A stretch of DNA of 64,000 nucleotides from JABDGC01 sp964449835. GTDB taxonomy: Bacteria > Pseudomonadota > Gammaproteobacteria > DSM-16500. Location of the stretch: positions 33,476 to 97,475 of the forward strand of contig CAYVBZ010000001.1 in the NCBI GenBank assembly GCA_964449835.1, read 5' to 3'. This document shows positions 6,611 through 15,935 of the stretch, in pieces (the first letter of the stretch is position 1; each line of letters begins with the position of its first letter). A program made the translations under genes and the position numbers. The notes beneath the pieces are model-generated. The model did no database searches and was not told the origin of the DNA. It saw only the letters and a list, made by a program, of their open reading frames with translations.

Positions 6611-9600
6611 ATGGTTTTTTGGAAAAAAGCACCCGAAGCATCCGAGCCAGACAAACGAATGTCGCTTTCTGATATACAAAATAAACTTGATAGCGAAAAA
6701 CATGAAGAGATAAGAGAAGCGAAGATTAACTTATTAAAATACAATTTAAATTACGGTTATGAAGATGCTGCTGTCGAGACGGCGGAATCGGGATTCGCAG
6801 AAGATAAAGATTTAGAAGATTTAGATGATGATAATTTTAAGTCACTTCTCCGGCTTCAAGCTGAATATGCTGAATTACTATCCGAAGCTCCTAAGAGAAT
6901 TGGAAGTGAAAAGAAAAAGAAAGAGGGAGAGGAAGTTTTCAATGATGAAGAACTTTTTGAAATAGCTAATGAAACTAAAAACCGTAATTATTTTTCAAAA
7001 GCAGCGTCCCTCATCATTCAGAAATTTGACGAGTATAATGAAGAAGAAATTAAAAGCCATATTACTGCTATCGAAACTCTTGCAAGACGCGCAATGGATG
7101 ATCCAACCTATAACCCCATTTCTATTCCTTTAATGGAATTACTTCAAAATTATGGAAATCCCAATCAAAAAATATTTGCAAATGAATACTGCTTTTATAA
7201 TTCTGTCTCGGACAAAAACAAACTAATTGCTGCTCACTACTTAAAAGAGAATGGTGAACGTGATAGTCAAAAGGAGGATGCATGGAAATTTCTTATTCCC
7301 CATAAGACTGAACTAACTAGCCCCTTGCCACAATCCAAGGAAATAGAGTGTTTAACTGATGAACAAATAAGGGATGCATTTAAAGACACGTTTATGGGCC
7401 AAAAATTAAAATATATAGGAAGTATCACTAATCCAGAAGGACCAATTCACAATGACAAGAAAGCCATAATTTTAGAAGTTTTGCAGGAAAAGTTTGCTGA
7501 CGCGCCGCTAAATGACCCCCTACCTCAACATGCACCCAAAAACGGTTTAAGTGAGCAAGAGATAAAAAATGCTTTTAAGAAAGCAATAACTGAAAAAAGC
7601 ATCGAAGATATAGCAGCGCTCAGTGACCCTCAAATGAATGCCGACAAGAAGGAGCTCATTAAAGCAGTCTTGCAGGAAAAATTTAGTGTTGCTTCTGACC
7701 TCACTCAGGCTTTGCCAGGACCTCCAGCAAGCGGTTTAAGTGAGCAAGACATAAAGGATGCGTTTAGGGACGCAATAGCTCAAAAAAGCGTGCAAGATAT
7801 AGCAGCGCTCAGTGTCCTAGACATGAATGCCGACAAGAAGGAGCTCATTAAAGCAGCCTTGCAGAAAAAATTTGTCGATAGTAATTTTGATTTAATTCAT
7901 GCTTTACCAGGACCTCCTCCAGAAAACGGTTTAAATGAGCAAGAGATAACGGATGCGTTTAAGGACGCAATAGGTCAAAAAAGCGTGCAAGAAATAGCAG
8001 CGCTCAGTGACCCTGCGATGAATGCCGACAAGAAGGAACTCATTAAAGCAGCCTTGCAGGCAAAATTTGTCGATGCCAATTTTGACTTAACCCACTCTCT
8101 GCCTGAGCAAGTAGAAAACGGTTTAACCAATGCAGAAATCCTAAAAGAATTTAATGACGCGTTATCTCAAAAATCCGTGCAAGAAATTGTAGAACTTAAC
8201 AGTCCTGGGCTCCACGAAAATAAAAAAACCCTCCTGCAATCAGCCTTGCAGGAAAAATTTATCGTTGATCTTGATTTAGCTAACCCCCTACCATCCCAAC
8301 AAGAAAATGGTTTAACGGATGAAAAAATACGAGAAGCTTTTGAGAAAGCGGTAGATCAAGCACTTCTAGGCAATGTGGGATCTTTAGCAAAACTCATTGT
8401 TGACCACGCACTGGAGCCCGATAAAATTAATGACAACAAGAACGAGTCAATTGATAAGGTGCTACGCACTAAAATGGCTGCTGACCCAAATGCTAAAACA
8501 CTGGCGATGAAAGTGTTTCAAGAACAGGGTAATGCTGCTCAGAAAAGAGAGGCAAATCAATTCTTCTTAAAAACGGGCAACCCCGATGAAAAGCTGGCCG
8601 CAGCTAAAGAGGTCATAAAGGATAAGGATAATCCAGCCGAGCTTGAAATTATGAAATTGGCACATCTCCAAATGTTAGATTCTAATGATTTAAGTGAAAA
8701 ACTAACATCAGCTCGAGAGCTTAGAGAGCCCACCTACAAAGATATCATCACAAGTGATGAAATTATTCCAGTAAATTTATTATTGTTAAAACACTCAGAG
8801 AGTCCTCCTGAACAACAAACGGCTGCTAAAGAGTTATCAGAACATCCCGACGATGCCAACAAAATAATTGCATATCGATATTTAGTGAAAAGTAATGAAG
8901 ATCATACCAGCCTAAAGGCTGCTAAAGCGCTAAGAGATCTTTCCAGTGATGAAAATGATAATAAAATCGCAAATAGTTATTTACTAAACAAATCGCCGAA
9001 TGGTTCCAGCGATAAAATAGTGGCGGCTTTTAACTTAAGAAATGCAGAAGGCGCTGAGGGGATGAACGCAAAGGAATATCTAAATACAAAACATTTTATG
9101 GAAACCAAACTTGATTTTACTATTATTAGCTCTGAAGACGAAGAAAAGGACATAGAGACACCACAACGCATAGTGTCTATATACAGCGCCAATCTCAACC
9201 CAGAAGAAGCAAAAGCACTGATCAATCCGAATATGGATGGGGCATTACAGCAAAGCCGCATCCATGTATGGAGTGAATCCCTAGTTGCAACATCTGATAA
9301 TACATATAGCCTAGAGGAACAACGACAGGTGGGTTTAGCAAAGGTTTTGGCCTTTAAGGACCAGGGTTTACAAAGACAAGCTTCTGAGAGAGAACAAAAA
9401 GCGGAGATTAAAAAAATTGGCCCTATGATTTTTTCCGGCACTTGGACGCCTACTGAAGCAGCAATAGCAGTGAATTTTGGAATTGGCACAGGTGAACCTA
9501 TTAAAATAAAATTGGGTTTTACGATTGAAACGGATGATCATAGCAAAATAACTTATAAACTTGTAAATCAAGATCCTCAATGGGTTTTTGAAACTGCAGA

Positions 9601-9925
9601 GGGTAATGCTATAGACAGGAAGCGGTTTTTAGGTAATGTAAAAGGCCATCTGTTTCGAAAGTCACCTATAGAAAAACTCCTCATCAATCTAGAAACTCTC
9701 ACCAATAATGAACCATTTTCAAATAAATTTTCAGATAATGACAAAAAAGAAGCAGGTAATGCATTTTATAAAATTTACACTGAGCTTGAAAAATCTGATC
9801 CCGACATGACAAAAGACCTAACTAAAAATTTTGAGATTAGATATACTGACAAAAAGCTACAATGTTTACCTAGGAATAAAGAAGAATATCCACCTGAGAA
9901 AGTTGATTTACCGCACCCTTCCTAA
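6611..9925 (+). CDS. Large hydrophilic repeat protein, possible secreted effector
   Basis: An 1104-residue protein with no signal peptide or membrane segment, very rich in Lys, Glu, Asp and Asn, and more AT-rich than the flanking genes. Residues 248-630 hold six repeats of about 63-65 residues with the pattern GL-x-EQEI-x-AF-x-DAI, followed by DKKELIKAALQ-x-KF; repeats start at residues 248, 312, 375, 440, 504 and 567. After them come further helical stretches (EKLAAAKEVIKDKDNPAE, SSDKIVAAFNLRNAEG) resembling an alpha-solenoid. The last 250 residues look globular and share no recognised motif. The ribosome binding site AGAGGGGAATAAA is good. By analogy with Legionellales it could be a type IV effector, but no secretion signal can be proven. 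Confidence 0.75.
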   Translation: MVFWKKAPEASEPDKRMSLSDIQNKLDSEKHEEIREAKINLLKYNLNYGYEDAAVETAESGFAEDKDLEDLDDDNFKSLLRLQAEYAELLSEAPKRIGSEKKKKEGEEVFNDEELFEIANETKNRNYFSKAASLIIQKFDEYNEEEIKSHITAIETLARRAMDDPTYNPISIPLMELLQNYGNPNQKIFANEYCFYNSVSDKNKLIAAHYLKENGERDSQKEDAWKFLIPHKTELTSPLPQSKEIECLTDEQIRDAFKDTFMGQKLKYIGSITNPEGPIHNDKKAIILEVLQEKFADAPLNDPLPQHAPKNGLSEQEIKNAFKKAITEKSIEDIAALSDPQMNADKKELIKAVLQEKFSVASDLTQALPGPPASGLSEQDIKDAFRDAIAQKSVQDIAALSVLDMNADKKELIKAALQKKFVDSNFDLIHALPGPPPENGLNEQEITDAFKDAIGQKSVQEIAALSDPAMNADKKELIKAALQAKFVDANFDLTHSLPEQVENGLTNAEILKEFNDALSQKSVQEIVELNSPGLHENKKTLLQSALQEKFIVDLDLANPLPSQQENGLTDEKIREAFEKAVDQALLGNVGSLAKLIVDHALEPDKINDNKNESIDKVLRTKMAADPNAKTLAMKVFQEQGNAAQKREANQFFLKTGNPDEKLAAAKEVIKDKDNPAELEIMKLAHLQMLDSNDLSEKLTSARELREPTYKDIITSDEIIPVNLLLLKHSESPPEQQTAAKELSEHPDDANKIIAYRYLVKSNEDHTSLKAAKALRDLSSDENDNKIANSYLLNKSPNGSSDKIVAAFNLRNAEGAEGMNAKEYLNTKHFMETKLDFTIISSEDEEKDIETPQRIVSIYSANLNPEEAKALINPNMDGALQQSRIHVWSESLVATSDNTYSLEEQRQVGLAKVLAFKDQGLQRQASEREQKAEIKKIGPMIFSGTWTPTEAAIAVNFGIGTGEPIKIKLGFTIETDDHSKITYKLVNQDPQWVFETAEGNAIDRKRFLGNVKGHLFRKSPIEKLLINLETLTNNEPFSNKFSDNDKKEAGNAFYKIYTELEKSDPDMTKDLTKNFEIRYTDKKLQCLPRNKEEYPPEKVDLPHPS
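7352..8500 (+). repeat. Coding tandem repeats of about 190 bp
   Basis: Six in-frame units beginning near 7352, 7544, 7733, 7928, 8120 and 8309. Units 2-4 are the most alike at DNA level (GAGCAAGA...GATATAGCAGCGCTCAGTG and AATGCCGACAAGAAGGA recur almost unchanged), which points to recent duplication; units 1, 5 and 6 are diverged. Confidence 0.85.
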
Positions 9926-9941
9926 AAATAAAACCTGTGAA

Positions 9942-10095
9942 TAAAAAGCAGGCCTGACCGAATGCCCGAGTTTATAAGTGGAGGTCTCAGCGATGCTTCA
10001 GGCTCCCTAGTCTAGTTACATTCCAGGTCTGCACACCACACCGTCTCTCTGACTTCCTCAGGCTTGCTTGTAGGGCTTCGATCAGTGCCTGCCTA
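9942..10095 (-). ncRNA. Rod-shaped small RNA, possible 6S RNA
   Basis: On the minus strand the ends fold into a long stem: GCAGGC-A-CTGATCGAA-GCCC pairs with GGGC-A-TTCGGTCAG-GCCTGC, about 19 pairs with single-base bulges. Next comes an open region and then a second stem where GAGG-AAG-TCAG pairs with CTGA-GA-CCTC. Closing stem, central bubble and distal stem are the layout of 6S RNA, which binds RNA polymerase. A TTATAAT lies just upstream, inside the last codons of zapE (plus-strand 10101-10106), and T5 follows the closing stem. At about 154 nt it is shorter than E. coli 6S RNA. The structured RNA is well supported; the 6S identity is inferred from shape only. Confidence 0.55.
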
Positions 10096-10113
10096 TCCTT
10101 ATTATAACAATTT

Positions 10114-11181
10114 TTATTTCAAGAAATAAGTTTCCGATTGCATTTCTATTAACCGGGAAAGCGTTCTAGTATATTCAAAGCGTAAGCGGCCTTCGCTGTA
10201 AATTTTGTCCATCGTTCCCTCTGCGGAAAGCACTAAGCGGATGCGGGCATCGTAGAGCACGTCTACCAATTTAATAAATAAGCTGATTTTATCGCGGGAG
10301 TTGGCGGGTAAAATGGGGACATTGCTAATTAAAATGGTAGAGTACTTTTTCACCAAGGCTAAATAGTCCTCTTGACTGCGCGGCACGCCGCAAATCACTT
10401 TAAAATCAAACCAGATCACCTCCTTCGCTCTTTTGATCACCGGAATGGAACGGTCATAGAGTTCAATGCCAGCCGTTGAAACCGACGTATTATTCGTCAA
10501 CAAGGAAAAGCTTTTTTCTAAATTATCTTGGGCCGCCTCGTCGTTGGGAATATAAAAAACCCCGGCATGTTTTAAATGACGCAGACGGTAGTCCACCTCT
10601 CCTTTCAGATGGAAAATCTCGACCTTTTTCTTCAAAAGCGCGATAGTCGGGAGAAAATGCTGCCTTTGCAGGCCATTTTTGTAGAGTTCGTCCGGCGCAA
10701 CATTGGCGGTGGCGACCAGGCAAACGCCGCGGGAAAACAAGGCCTCGAGCAAGCGGCCTAGGAGCATGGCGTCGGTGATATCGGAGACATAGAATTCATC
10801 GAAGCAGAGAACGAGGGTTTGTTCGGCTAGCTCATCTGCAATGCACTGCAAAGGATCTTTTTTGCCTTGTTGTTTTTTTAATTCAGCGTGCACATAACTC
10901 ATGAATTGATGGAAGTGCATTCTGCGTTTTTTGATAAAAGGAAGGGAGTGATAAAAACAATCCATTAAAAAAGTTTTGCCGATGCCGACGCCGCCCCAGA
11001 GGTAGAAACCCTTTACTAATTTGGGCTTGCGCAAGACGGCAAAAAGGCCGGCGCGGCGCAGCGTTTCTTTTAGTAAGTCTTGATAGACTTTTTCTAGGTG
11101 TTGCAGGGCGCGGAGTTGTTGCTTGTCTTCGGTGATTTGTCCGGTGAGGCAGTGGCTATGGTAATAAGCTATGGGAGTCAT
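10114..11181 (-). CDS. zapE: ZapE/AFG1-family ATPase
   Basis: A 355-residue AFG1-like AAA ATPase. Walker A is GGVGIGKT (63-70), Walker B is LVLCFDEFYVSDI, and the downstream LVATANVAPDELYKNGLQR segment is typical of the family. In gammaproteobacteria ZapE acts at the division ring under stress. The length matches the family. It has its own intergenic region and is followed by the 6S-like RNA, whose promoter overlaps the final codons of this gene. Confidence 0.93.
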   Translation of the reverse strand: MTPIAYYHSHCLTGQITEDKQQLRALQHLEKVYQDLLKETLRRAGLFAVLRKPKLVKGFYLWGGVGIGKTFLMDCFYHSLPFIKKRRMHFHQFMSYVHAELKKQQGKKDPLQCIADELAEQTLVLCFDEFYVSDITDAMLLGRLLEALFSRGVCLVATANVAPDELYKNGLQRQHFLPTIALLKKKVEIFHLKGEVDYRLRHLKHAGVFYIPNDEAAQDNLEKSFSLLTNNTSVSTAGIELYDRSIPVIKRAKEVIWFDFKVICGVPRSQEDYLALVKKYSTILISNVPILPANSRDKISLFIKLVDVLYDARIRLVLSAEGTMDKIYSEGRLRFEYTRTLSRLIEMQSETYFLK

Positions 11182-11278
11182 GGGTGGCCATCAGTCAAAT
11201 AAATCGCAACAGCTTTTGCGTTTTTTAATATAGTCGCTAGCATTTGATAAAGACCTTATTAAAATTCTTTAAACAATC

Positions 11279-12988
11279 CTAATACCCTGCTGCCCCGCCT
11301 GAAGGCCTACGGCTATCGCTGCCGCCATAAAGAAGCTTTGTATTGGGATCATGGTAAATCGCCTCTACAGCCCCCCATAAGGCGTGATTACGCAGCTGGT
11401 AGCCCATTTTTTGCAGCTTTAGAGCTGTGTCTGGGGAAAAGACGTGGTATTGCTTTTCAATGTCCACCCACTCTGGCAGCCATTGCTGGTGAAAGCGAGG
11501 GGCATCCACGGCGGCTTGCACATCCAGGCCGTAGTCTAAAACGTTCAGAATCGTCAAAAGGACGCTTGAAATAATGCGTGGGCCGCCTGGGCTGCCTAGG
11601 ACTAGTAAGGGTTCGTCGTTGCGCATCACGATAGTCGGCATCATAGAGCTTAAGGGTCGTTTCCCCGGTTGGATGTTATTGGCTTCACCTTGGACTAAAC
11701 CAAATTGATTGGCGGAGCCTGGTTTCGCAGCGAAATCGTCCATTTCATCATTTAGGAAAAAGCCGGTGTTTCCGGCAATCATGTAGGAGCCGAAAAAGCG
11801 GTTGATGGTATAGGTCACTGCAACAGCATTGCCGTATTGGTCCATGATTGAATAATGGGTGGTGTGTTCGCCTTCCATCTTGAGAGCGCCTTTGGACACA
11901 AGCGCGGAAGGTGTTGCACGATCAGGTTGAATTTCTTTTCTAAGCTTTGCCGCATAGTCTTTTGAAATTAAATCTGCGACAGGGTTTTTGACAAAATCAG
12001 GGTCGCCCAGTTTATTATTTCGGTCAGCAAAAGCAAAACGCATGGCCTCAATGATGTAATGTGAACCTTGCGCGGAATGGAAACCGAATTTTTTGAGAGG
12101 ATAACCTTCCAAAATGTTCAACATTTCGCAAAGGGCCACGCCGCCGGAGCTAGGGGGCGGAGAGGAAACAATATCATAGCCGTGGTAGCTGCAGGTGATG
12201 GGAGTTAGTTCTTCGACCTGGTATTGCGCGAAATCTTGTAGTGTCAGAATACCGCCTTGCTTTTGACTGGCTGTGACAATGGTTTTGGCAATGTTACCTT
12301 TGTAAAAACCCGCAGCGCCGTTTTGAGAAATATAACGGAGGGTTTTTGCCAATTTTTTTTGCACTAAAAGATCGCCGGGTTTATAAGGTTTTCCTTTTTT
12401 TAAAAAAATTGCGGCCACGGCGGGCAGCTTCTCAAAGCGTTGGTTTCCCTTAGCTAAAATAGCAATGTCACCCGACTTTAAAACAAAGCCTTTTTCCGCG
12501 AGTTCAATCGCAGGGGCCATGACTTGTTTTCGTGTCATTGTGCCGTATTTTTTTAAAGCTTGTTCCATGCCCATCACAGTTCCAGGGATGGCAACTGCAG
12601 GATAGCCGTAAGTGCTTTTGTCGGGGATAAGGTTGCCGTTTTTGTCTAAATACATGGTGGCATTTGCGGCCAGGGGGGCTTTTTCGCGGAAATTAATAAA
12701 CACGTTTTTACCATCGGCGAGATGAATGAGCATGAAGCCGCCACCACCGAGGTTGCCGCAGCAAGGGGTGACGACTGCAAGGACGTAGCCGACGGCGACG
12801 GCGGCGTCTATGGCGTTGCCGCCTTGTTTTAGGATTTTAACGCCTACTTCAGAAGCCAGGCGGTGTTCAGTGACGACCATGCCTTTTTGGGCCTTTAGAG
12901 GTTCGGGGTAGACGGCGAAGGCGGGGGTGAAAGTGAGCAGGCAGAGCAAGCTGGAAAGCAAGATGAGAAGCTTTTGGCGGGTCTTCAC
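11279..12988 (-). CDS. ggt: Gamma-glutamyltransferase precursor
   Basis: Periplasmic Ntn hydrolase that cleaves the gamma-glutamyl bond of glutathione. The 569 residues start with a signal peptide (about 1-25, ending PAFA). The precursor cuts itself before the catalytic Thr in GEHTTHYSIMD (near residue 375), giving large and small subunits. Other family marks are GGNAIDAAVAVGY, SPPPSSGGVALCEMLN, NTGFFLNDEMDDF and GSPGGPRII. The start is a GTG preceded by AAAGGAGG at ideal spacing. A TATATAAT box lies in the upstream region. Full length, no damage seen. Confidence 0.95.
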   Translation of the reverse strand: MKTRQKLLILLSSLLCLLTFTPAFAVYPEPLKAQKGMVVTEHRLASEVGVKILKQGGNAIDAAVAVGYVLAVVTPCCGNLGGGGFMLIHLADGKNVFINFREKAPLAANATMYLDKNGNLIPDKSTYGYPAVAIPGTVMGMEQALKKYGTMTRKQVMAPAIELAEKGFVLKSGDIAILAKGNQRFEKLPAVAAIFLKKGKPYKPGDLLVQKKLAKTLRYISQNGAAGFYKGNIAKTIVTASQKQGGILTLQDFAQYQVEELTPITCSYHGYDIVSSPPPSSGGVALCEMLNILEGYPLKKFGFHSAQGSHYIIEAMRFAFADRNNKLGDPDFVKNPVADLISKDYAAKLRKEIQPDRATPSALVSKGALKMEGEHTTHYSIMDQYGNAVAVTYTINRFFGSYMIAGNTGFFLNDEMDDFAAKPGSANQFGLVQGEANNIQPGKRPLSSMMPTIVMRNDEPLLVLGSPGGPRIISSVLLTILNVLDYGLDVQAAVDAPRFHQQWLPEWVDIEKQYHVFSPDTALKLQKMGYQLRNHALWGAVEAIYHDPNTKLLYGGSDSRRPSGGAAGY

Positions 12989-13035
12989 TTGGGCCCTCCT
13001 TTGGGTGTTTTTTATATTTTTGAATTTTTTATATT

Positions 13036-13070
13036 ATATACCCATTTCCCTTAAAATGCGAACGAGTCAC
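13036..13070. repeat. Solo end of the palindromic element family
   Basis: The stretch begins TATACCCATT and continues to AAAATGCGAACGAGTCA. It matches, with a few changes, the terminal inverted repeat and first core bases of the intact element at 36877-36997. It lies between ggt and the L,D-transpeptidase stop codon and has no visible partner arm, so it is a relic. Confidence 0.6.
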
Positions 13071-13077
13071 TGCCGTC

Positions 13078-13632
13078 TTAATAATGCAAAACCACCACCT
13101 TCGTGCCAACAGAAACGAAATTAAACCGTAGCCATTCTGCGTCTTGAACATGTAGCCGGACGCAGCCGTGGCTGATGTTACCATCCACTACCTCCCCTTC
13201 TGGCGAACCATGCAGCGCTTGGCCGTGATTAAAGTACATGCAGTAAGGCATGGGTGCACCGCCTCTCGGGATGGGGAATTTGCTGGATTTGCAGGAAGGA
13301 CTGCCAAGTGATATGACATGAAAAACACCCGTGCGGGTATGGCAAGGATGTCCTAAATCAGAGCACCAATCCGACCCCGCAGTTGCTTGGCCTCCCCGCA
13401 CTAAATTGCCATAGGCATCATAGGCCCCCCAGGCATGCGCTCTTGGATTCACAATCACCACCTTTTGACCTTCTGGCGTAATCCGCGAAGGGAGACGAGC
13501 TTCGAAGGTTGCCGGATTATAAGGAACAGCGTAATAAGCGCGATGTCGTGAGGAGGAAAAAGATTGGGAAGAAAATAAGACCAAAGCTAAGAAAAGACTA
13601 AAATAAACACAAACTCCGCTTCGTGTGCCCAT
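13078..13632 (-). CDS. L,D-transpeptidase (YkuD domain)
   Basis: A 184-residue exported protein with an N-terminal hydrophobic signal (about residues 8-27). The YkuD catalytic motif is VDGNISHGCVRLH with Cys157 and the preceding His155. The N-terminal part of the domain (GQKVVIVNPRAHAWGAYDAYG) is also clear. These enzymes form 3-3 crosslinks in peptidoglycan or attach lipoproteins to it. The start ATG follows AAAGGAG at 7 bp. Monocistronic by spacing. Confidence 0.92.
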   Translation of the reverse strand: MGTRSGVCVYFSLFLALVLFSSQSFSSSRHRAYYAVPYNPATFEARLPSRITPEGQKVVIVNPRAHAWGAYDAYGNLVRGGQATAGSDWCSDLGHPCHTRTGVFHVISLGSPSCKSSKFPIPRGGAPMPYCMYFNHGQALHGSPEGEVVDGNISHGCVRLHVQDAEWLRFNFVSVGTKVVVLHY

Positions 13633-13849
13633 TGCCTGGCTCCTTTCTTATTGTCTTTATATTTTAGCCTAAATTTAAAGTATTAGATTATTTAAATGCT
13701 TTATTGAATTGATTATATTGAATTAATAAATAAAGATAGCTTTACAATTCAGTCTAAAAATGTCAGAATAGAGATATAGAAAATACAGAAGACCCATTTC
13801 CAGCAGTAGTGAAGAAAATTACGGCTTAGTCAGTAAGCGGAGGGTGCTT

Positions 13850-14164
13850 ATGAAGAAGTCAAAATCAATCAAGATAGGACCGGTGGTGATTTTGGGGTTC
13901 ATTTTGGCCTTGGCCGCTATACTTTCTGTGAATATAGCGCAAGCTGCAAGAGTTTCTATCGGGGTTGGCACCTCGTATGGGTCAAACGTAGTCTACATTC
14001 CAGGTCACTGGTATCACGGATATTGGGTCCCCGGACAATATGTCGAATATGCAGGCCCTGCACCTGGCAGCAATTACATCTGGTATGAAGGAAGCATAGG
14101 CTCCAATGGACATTGGCATAGAGGTTACTGGGGCCATAGTCATGGCCATCATCACCATCACTAA
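13850..14164 (+). CDS. Small secreted Gly/Tyr/Trp/His-rich protein
   Basis: A 104-residue protein with a long signal-like helix (about residues 8-34, ending AQAA). The mature part has repeated aromatic-glycine turns (GHWYHGYWVPGQYVEY, NGHWHRGYWGH), similar to YXWGXW-type small exported proteins, and ends in a run HSHGHHHHH. The ATG at 13850 is preferred over an in-frame GTG at 13844 because GGAGG lies six bases before it. The His tail suggests metal binding; function unknown. Confidence 0.65.
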   Translation: MKKSKSIKIGPVVILGFILALAAILSVNIAQAARVSIGVGTSYGSNVVYIPGHWYHGYWVPGQYVEYAGPAPGSNYIWYEGSIGSNGHWHRGYWGHSHGHHHHH

Positions 14165-14173
14165 AAAGATAAC

Positions 14174-15160
14174 CTAGGCAACAAAATATTTCCTGCAGAG
14201 CTCTTGCAGCCTCTCAAGGCTCTCACAATCATTCATCTCCGCACAAAACTCAGTTCGCTTTGGCAAAGCCCGGGCATAATATTTTGCCAGCTTGCGTGCC
14301 TGTAAAACGGCGAACTTCTCATACTCCAGCAAAGACGCGAGCTCTGTAATATGGTCTATAAAAAGCAAACCCCGCTCTCTTAAAGAAGGCGGTGCAAATT
14401 TCTCTCCATTCATCTCCGCTATCAACTTTTGAATCAACCAAGGCTGCCCTACCCCTGCGCGCCCGATCATGGCTCCGGCGCACCCCGTGGCCAACATTTT
14501 TTTTAAAGAATCAAGACAGGCAATGTCGCCATTTCCAATAACGGGAATTTTTAGATTTTCCACAAAAAACGCGATGGCTTCATAACGGCAAGGTGTTTCA
14601 TAATGCTCGGTCCAATGTCGTCCATGCACCACGACTAGATCTGCGCCGGCTTCGGTGAGCACCTTGGCCACTTCAGCGTTAAATTTCTCGTCTTTGCCCT
14701 GCACTCTGATTTTGACTGAGACCGGTTGATGGGTGTTTTGTTTCATTGCGGTAATGAGTTTAAACAGCTGGGCCGGTTGAGTCAGAAGACTGGATCCTGC
14801 ACCTTTGCTCCGGATTTTTTTGACGGGACAGCCGCAATTTAAATCGATTAGGTCTGCACCATAGCCGGTTACCCGGCGGGTGGCTTCGGCAATTTCTTGG
14901 GGACTGCTTCCGGCCAATTGGAAGCAGACTGGGCCTTCTTCAGGGTGTTTGCGAATGTAGCGTTGTTGGGCCCAAATGGGTTGATGGAGTAAAGTTTTGC
15001 AGGAAATCATTTCTGTGCAACTGTAGGCGGGTTTTCCGTGTTTCCAGGTTAGCATGCGGAAGGGGGCGCAACTGACGCCGGCGAGAGGGCCTTGGATGAG
15101 GTTGATGGGGAAGGTCCGGGAGCCGACTATTAGGGGACGGAGCAAGGGGTGGATCCTCAT
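14174..15160 (-). CDS. tRNA-dihydrouridine synthase, DusB-like
   Basis: An FMN enzyme that reduces uridines in the tRNA D-loop. The 328 residues form a TIM barrel beginning with IQGPLAGVSCAPFR, and contain the active-site motif DLNCGCPVKKIRSKGAG with the catalytic cysteine in the CGCP block. VSVKIRVQGKDE, VVVHGRH and PVIGNGDI are the flavin-contact strands. The motif fits DusB more closely than DusA, which is separately present at 45158-46126. The subfamily is not certain. Confidence 0.88.
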   Translation of the reverse strand: MRIHPLLRPLIVGSRTFPINLIQGPLAGVSCAPFRMLTWKHGKPAYSCTEMISCKTLLHQPIWAQQRYIRKHPEEGPVCFQLAGSSPQEIAEATRRVTGYGADLIDLNCGCPVKKIRSKGAGSSLLTQPAQLFKLITAMKQNTHQPVSVKIRVQGKDEKFNAEVAKVLTEAGADLVVVHGRHWTEHYETPCRYEAIAFFVENLKIPVIGNGDIACLDSLKKMLATGCAGAMIGRAGVGQPWLIQKLIAEMNGEKFAPPSLRERGLLFIDHITELASLLEYEKFAVLQARKLAKYYARALPKRTEFCAEMNDCESLERLQELCRKYFVA

Positions 15161-15211
15161 TTTTAAAATGCAGTTTTTGGATTTTTATTACATCGGGTAA
15201 AATATACCTAC

Positions 15212-15305
15212 TATACCGCTCGCACTTCAAAATGCGAACTCGTCTTTGCAAGGAGGCATTGTGACTTTATTCACGCAACAATGCCGCCTCGCGATGACGG
15301 TTTTC
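15212..15305. repeat. Palindromic intergenic repeat
   Basis: CACTTCAAAATGCGAAC at 15220-15236 is the same end sequence as in the element at 36877-36997. It is followed by a different palindrome: CGTCTTTGCAAGGAGGCATT (15241-15260) against AATGCCGCCTCGCGATGACG (15280-15299). The composite seems to be the end of one element joined to a second repeat type. Confidence 0.6.
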
Positions 15306-15360
15306 GCAGTTTGTGTAATGGGCATAGTTACATCTTGCAAATAATACAGGCACTGCCGAC

Positions 15361-15780
15361 ATGATTCAAATATCACCTTCACTGTTCCTAGATGAGGCTG
15401 AACTGAACTTCACCTTCATTCGCTCCCCCGGTCCCGGGGGGCAGAATGTGAATAAAGTCGAGACGGGGGTGCTGTTGAGGTTTGATGTTCGGCATTCCCC
15501 TTCTTTGACGGAGGAAGTGCGTGAACGATTTCTTAGATTAAATGCGAGTAAAATCACAACGCAGGGTGAGGTGTTGATTAAAGCGACGACCTTTCGTACG
15601 CAGGAAGGGAATAAAGCGGCGGCAATTGGGCGCTTGCTTGTGTTGCTGCGGGAAGCAGCGGTCCGGCCTAAGAAAAGGAAAAAAACGAAGCCTTCGCGGG
15701 GGGTGATTGAGAGGAGGTTGGGGAAAAAGAAGCTGCATGGGAAGGTGAAGGCTTTAAGGGGAAAGAAGGGGTTAATCTAG
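15361..15780 (+). CDS. arfB: ArfB, ribosome-rescue peptidyl-tRNA hydrolase
   Basis: A 139-residue release-factor-like protein that frees stalled ribosomes. The GGQ motif is in SPGPGGQNVNKVETGV (residues 23-38), with the glutamine that positions water for ester hydrolysis. The C-terminal tail is strongly basic (KKRKKTKPSRGVIERRLGKKKLHGK), which in ArfB enters the empty mRNA channel. No codon-recognition domain is present, as expected for this family. Convergent with the FKBP gene. Confidence 0.93.
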   Translation: MIQISPSLFLDEAELNFTFIRSPGPGGQNVNKVETGVLLRFDVRHSPSLTEEVRERFLRLNASKITTQGEVLIKATTFRTQEGNKAAAIGRLLVLLREAAVRPKKRKKTKPSRGVIERRLGKKKLHGKVKALRGKKGLI

Positions 15781-15846
15781 GCCTTCCTCCCCGGCCCTTT
15801 GGACGCGAATTTCTGAACTTCCACCTCGCATACAAAATTAGAGCGT

Positions 15847-15881
15847 CCCCTCTCCTCCACGTTTTTTGTGGAGGAGAGGGG
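15847..15881. terminator. Strong hairpin between convergent genes
   Basis: CCCCTCTCCTCCAC (15847-15860) and GTGGAGGAGAGGGG (15868-15881) form a perfect 14-bp stem around a GTTTTTT-type loop. Placed between arfB and the FKBP gene, it probably stops both transcripts. There is no T run outside the stem, so it is not a canonical terminator. The CCCCTCTCC/GGAGAGGGG arms also resemble the palindrome at 22701-22737. Confidence 0.5.
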
Positions 15882-15935
15882 AAGGGAGAGGAGATTTCAA
15901 ACCAATGAAGGCGCTTGTAAAGCAAGGTTTTTTAT

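Noticed and set aside
7352..8500. Regularly spaced repeats, CRISPR-like at first sight
   Set aside because: The units are in-frame protein repeats without unique spacers. The same holds for 21195-21435 and 62465-62572. No CRISPR array or cas gene is present.
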